Below are positions 61,662 through 64,000 of a stretch of DNA of 64,000 nt, one piece after another. The position numbers and the translations under genes were made by a program. Origin of the DNA: JAALLB01 sp017643495. Lineage in GTDB: Bacteria > Pseudomonadota > Alphaproteobacteria > Rhizobiales > Rhizobiaceae. Position 1 is the first letter of the stretch. Every line of letters starts with the position of its first letter. The stretch covers positions 2,790,001 through 2,854,000 of the forward strand of contig OZ244147.1 in the NCBI GenBank assembly GCA_965216105.1, written 5' to 3'. Below the pieces are notes generated by a model. It made no database searches. It worked only from the letters and a program-made list of their open reading frames with translations, and was not told where the DNA came from.

Positions 61662-63293
61662 TCAGCCCCTCGAACGAAAACCGAGAATTGTCCGGACAAG
61701 CCCGCCGGTTGATGAATTGGAAGCCTCTGAAATGGTCTGTTTGGCCAGCATGGGTTCGATTTCTTGAGCAAGTTCCTTGCCCAGTTCAACGCCCCACTGG
61801 TCGAACGAATTTATTCCCCAGACAATGCCCTGAACAAACACCTTGTGTTCATAGAGGGCCATCAGCTTGCCCAGCATGAACGGATCCAGCCTGTCGTAAA
61901 GCAGGGTATTGCTTGGCCGGTTTCCGGAAAACACCTTGTGGGGGTCGCCGCCCGCTTCTTCCAGCGTTCTGCCTGTCATCAAGGCTTCCGACTGTGCCAG
62001 GCAGTTTGCTAGCAGCAGACGGTGATGCTCTTCCGGTACATCTGTTCCTACGGGATTTGCAGCAACCAGAAAATCACACGGCACAACGGTCGTACCCTGG
62101 TGTATCAGCTGGTAAAATGCGTGCTGCCCATTGGTTCCGGGTTCCCCGAAAATTATCGGGCCGGTTTCATGGTTCACCGCATCACCAGCAATGGTTACGG
62201 CCTTGCCGTTTGATTCCATGTCCAGTTGCTGAAGCCAGGCCGGAAACCTTGCCAGCCGGTTGTCATAAGGCAGTACTGCATGAGCAGGCAACGAACATAC
62301 ATTCCGGTGCCAGATACCGAGCATGGCCATGAGAACCGGAATGTTCTGTTCAAACGGAGCTTCCAGAAAATGGCGGTCGGCCTGATGCGCTCCTTCCAGA
62401 AATGTTCTGAAATTTTCCGGACCAATGCCGAGCATGACGGACAAGCCGATAGCCGACCAAACCGAATAGCGACCGCCGACCCAACTCCAGAATCCAAATG
62501 CCCTTTCATCCGGAATCCCGAACTCCCGGGTGGCTTCCAGATTGGTGGAAAGCGCGCAAAAGTGCTCTGCGGCTGCGCTGCCGACTGCCTTTTCAACCCA
62601 TGAAAAAGCCGAACGGGCATTGATCATGGTTTCCTGTGTCGTGAAGGATTTTGAGGCAACGATAAAAAGGGTTGTTGCCGGATCAAGAGAAGCAAGGGTG
62701 GCAGAAATGTCCGCGCCGTCGATATTTGCAACAAAATGCAGTCGGGGACCATCCTGCCAGGGGGCAAGGGCTTTTGCCACCATGCGGGGGCCAAGATCCG
62801 ACCCGCCTATTCCGATGTTGACAACATCACGAACCTTGCCGCCGGACACCTGAAACTGGCCGGAACGGACCTCGCTGGCAAATTCGCCCATCCGGCCCAG
62901 AACATCCTGCACATCGGGCATGACATCACGCCCCTCTACCAAAACCGGCTTGTCAGCGCGGTTGCGCAGGGCGGTATGAAGAACTGCCCTGCCCTCTGTC
63001 GAATTGATTTTCTGGCCACCAAACATTGCATCCCGTGTCTTGGCCACACCGGCCGCATCGGCCAGTTCCAACAGTGCTGCAATTGCCCCGCTATCCACCC
63101 TGTTCTTTGAATAATCAAAAACCAGACTGCCCAGACTGACAGAAAACCGGGTAAAGCGATCCGGATCATCATTGAACAAACCGGTTGTGGAAGTGGAAGC
63201 CAGCCGGTCTCGCAATGCATTGAGGCGTGGCAAAAATTCTTGCAATGGCGTGGGCATTTCGGTCAGGCCTGCTTTCAGTTTGTGGGGGAGCAC
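61662..63293 (-). CDS. pgi: Glucose-6-phosphate isomerase
   Basis: This enzyme of 543 residues interconverts glucose-6-phosphate and fructose-6-phosphate. Diagnostic motifs are VVNIGIGGSDLGPRMV, VASKSFTTQETMINA and the PGI signature GRYSVWSAIGLSVMLGIG, with the C-terminal INSFDQWGVELGKELA. The start is uncertain: GTG at 63293 gives the full frame, while ATG at 63257 would give 531 residues and has a weak AGG ahead. Both fit the family. Confidence 0.95.
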   Translation of the reverse strand: MLPHKLKAGLTEMPTPLQEFLPRLNALRDRLASTSTTGLFNDDPDRFTRFSVSLGSLVFDYSKNRVDSGAIAALLELADAAGVAKTRDAMFGGQKINSTEGRAVLHTALRNRADKPVLVEGRDVMPDVQDVLGRMGEFASEVRSGQFQVSGGKVRDVVNIGIGGSDLGPRMVAKALAPWQDGPRLHFVANIDGADISATLASLDPATTLFIVASKSFTTQETMINARSAFSWVEKAVGSAAAEHFCALSTNLEATREFGIPDERAFGFWSWVGGRYSVWSAIGLSVMLGIGPENFRTFLEGAHQADRHFLEAPFEQNIPVLMAMLGIWHRNVCSLPAHAVLPYDNRLARFPAWLQQLDMESNGKAVTIAGDAVNHETGPIIFGEPGTNGQHAFYQLIHQGTTVVPCDFLVAANPVGTDVPEEHHRLLLANCLAQSEALMTGRTLEEAGGDPHKVFSGNRPSNTLLYDRLDPFMLGKLMALYEHKVFVQGIVWGINSFDQWGVELGKELAQEIEPMLAKQTISEASNSSTGGLVRTILGFRSRG

Positions 63294-63358
63294 AAATTCG
63301 ACTAAATCAGCACTAGTCTAATGCATTCACAACATTCCTCAACAACAAGAGAACATTC

Positions 63359-64000
63359 ATGAAAACTAAGCAGGGCAAGGCCATCCGACTCAAGAACTAC
63401 ACTCCGCCTGCCTACCGCATTACCCATGTCGATCTTGATTTCATGCTTGATCCTGAACAGACGCAGGTGCGTTCAAAACTGAAAATCGAACGCCAGAAAG
63501 AAACGAAACAGGGCGAGCCGTTAAAACTCGATGGAGAAGACCTGAAACTGGTCTCGGTGTCTCTTGACGGCAAGAAGCTTGAAGAAAGCGATTACCGGGA
63601 AACAGAAGCGGGCCTGACCATTAGGAAACTGCCTCCATCAAAAGCTTTTGATCTTGAGATTGAAACGATCATCAATCCGGCAGCAAACAAGCAACTTTCC
63701 GGACTGTATCTGTCCGGCGGAAATTATTGCACGCAGTGCGAAGCCGAAGGGTTTCGCAGGATTACGTATTTTTTAGATCGCCCTGATGTTCTCGCTGCCT
63801 ATACAACCCGTATCGAAGCAGACGAAGCCGCCAATCCTGTTTTGCTGGGTAATGGAAACCCTGTCGAGAGCGGCTCATGTGATGATGGCCGTCATTATGC
63901 AATCTGGCACGATCCCCATCCGAAACCTTCCTACCTTTTTGCACTGGTGGCCGGTGATTTGGGACATATATCGCAGGAATTCACCACGCGCTCGGGCAAG
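63359..64000 (+). CDS. pepN: Aminopeptidase N (partial)
   Basis: The first 214 codons of an M1-family metallo-aminopeptidase run off the right edge. The visible N-terminal domain contains NYTPPAYRITHVDLDFML, then NKQLSGLYLSGGNYCTQCEA followed by EGFRRITYFLDRPDVLAAYT, which is the substrate-recognition region of PepN, and later PSYLFALVAGDLG. The zinc site HEYxH-type motif lies beyond the window. It is divergent from pgi with a short spacer. Confidence 0.93.
   Translation, partial: MKTKQGKAIRLKNYTPPAYRITHVDLDFMLDPEQTQVRSKLKIERQKETKQGEPLKLDGEDLKLVSVSLDGKKLEESDYRETEAGLTIRKLPPSKAFDLEIETIINPAANKQLSGLYLSGGNYCTQCEAEGFRRITYFLDRPDVLAAYTTRIEADEAANPVLLGNGNPVESGSCDDGRHYAIWHDPHPKPSYLFALVAGDLGHISQEFTTRSGK

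Noticed and set aside
1..64000. CRISPR arrays, insertion sequences, tRNA or rRNA genes
   Set aside because: No regularly spaced repeats, transposase frames, terminal inverted repeats or tRNA-like cloverleaf sequences were noticed by reading; a dedicated scan with tRNA and CRISPR finders would be needed to exclude them formally.

Overview
The window looks like chromosomal DNA of an alphaproteobacterium, most likely a marine or coastal member of the Hyphomicrobiales (Rhizobiales). This placement is an inference. It rests on a rhizobial-type glpRDSTPQUV glycerol operon, a pcaCHG order, PhaR and phasin proteins of alphaproteobacterial type, TRAP and BCCT transporters, and a base composition near 50% G+C by eye. 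Genes are densely packed, with many 1-4 base start/stop overlaps. I found no rRNA, tRNA, CRISPR array, insertion sequence or phage gene.

Layout. Positions 1-2063 (minus) hold a TRAP transporter (dctP-dctQ-dctM; dctM runs off the left edge), divergent from a cytochrome P450 (2266-3477). Positions 3537-12819 form a polyhydroxyalkanoate (PHA) island. An alpha/beta hydrolase, phaR and a phasin lie on the minus strand. Divergent from them is a five-gene plus-strand operon: an AlsS-like ThDP enzyme, an iron-type alcohol dehydrogenase, class III PHA synthase subunits PhaE and PhaC, and an acyl-CoA transferase with an unusual C-terminal extension. Positions 12844-20559 (minus) encode a Mrp-type cation/proton antiporter in which MrpA is split. 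Its order (E-F-G-DUF4040-B-C-D-D-small protein-D) resembles the archaeal Mbh antiporter module.

Positions 20673-25572 carry four glycosyltransferases, three minus and one divergent. Positions 25576-31599 (minus) are an oligopeptide/opine/sugar-type ABC importer. Next come a UDP-glucuronate 4-epimerase-like gene and pcaCHG for protocatechuate breakdown (31739-34321), then small genes: a Sel1-repeat protein, a DUF2147 protein, a secreted unknown, a glutathione transferase, an L,D-transpeptidase and an EEP-family membrane protein. Plus-strand genes follow: a soluble PAS histidine kinase and a CBS-pair protein. ETF-ubiquinone oxidoreductase (minus), a uracil-DNA glycosylase, a BCCT transporter, an SDR and a cold-shock protein (minus) complete this stretch.

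Positions 46758-55199 (minus) are the glycerol/glycerol-3-phosphate operon: glpR, glpD, then the ABC transporter glpSTPQUV. The right end has an unknown small protein, an MFS transporter, thiD with a CoxL-like molybdenum hydroxylase large subunit, an EamA transporter, glucose-6-phosphate isomerase and the start of aminopeptidase N.

The most interesting points are: (1) the PHA island, which pairs an alphaproteobacterial PhaR/phasin with a class III synthase and a private set of possible monomer-supply enzymes; (2) the glycerol ABC transporter, whose two ATPases carry complementary motif losses that would leave one canonical and one degenerate ATP site; (3) the Mbh-like split Mrp operon; (4) operator-like repeats upstream of phaR, the phasin, glpR, glpD, dctP and the DUF2147 gene.
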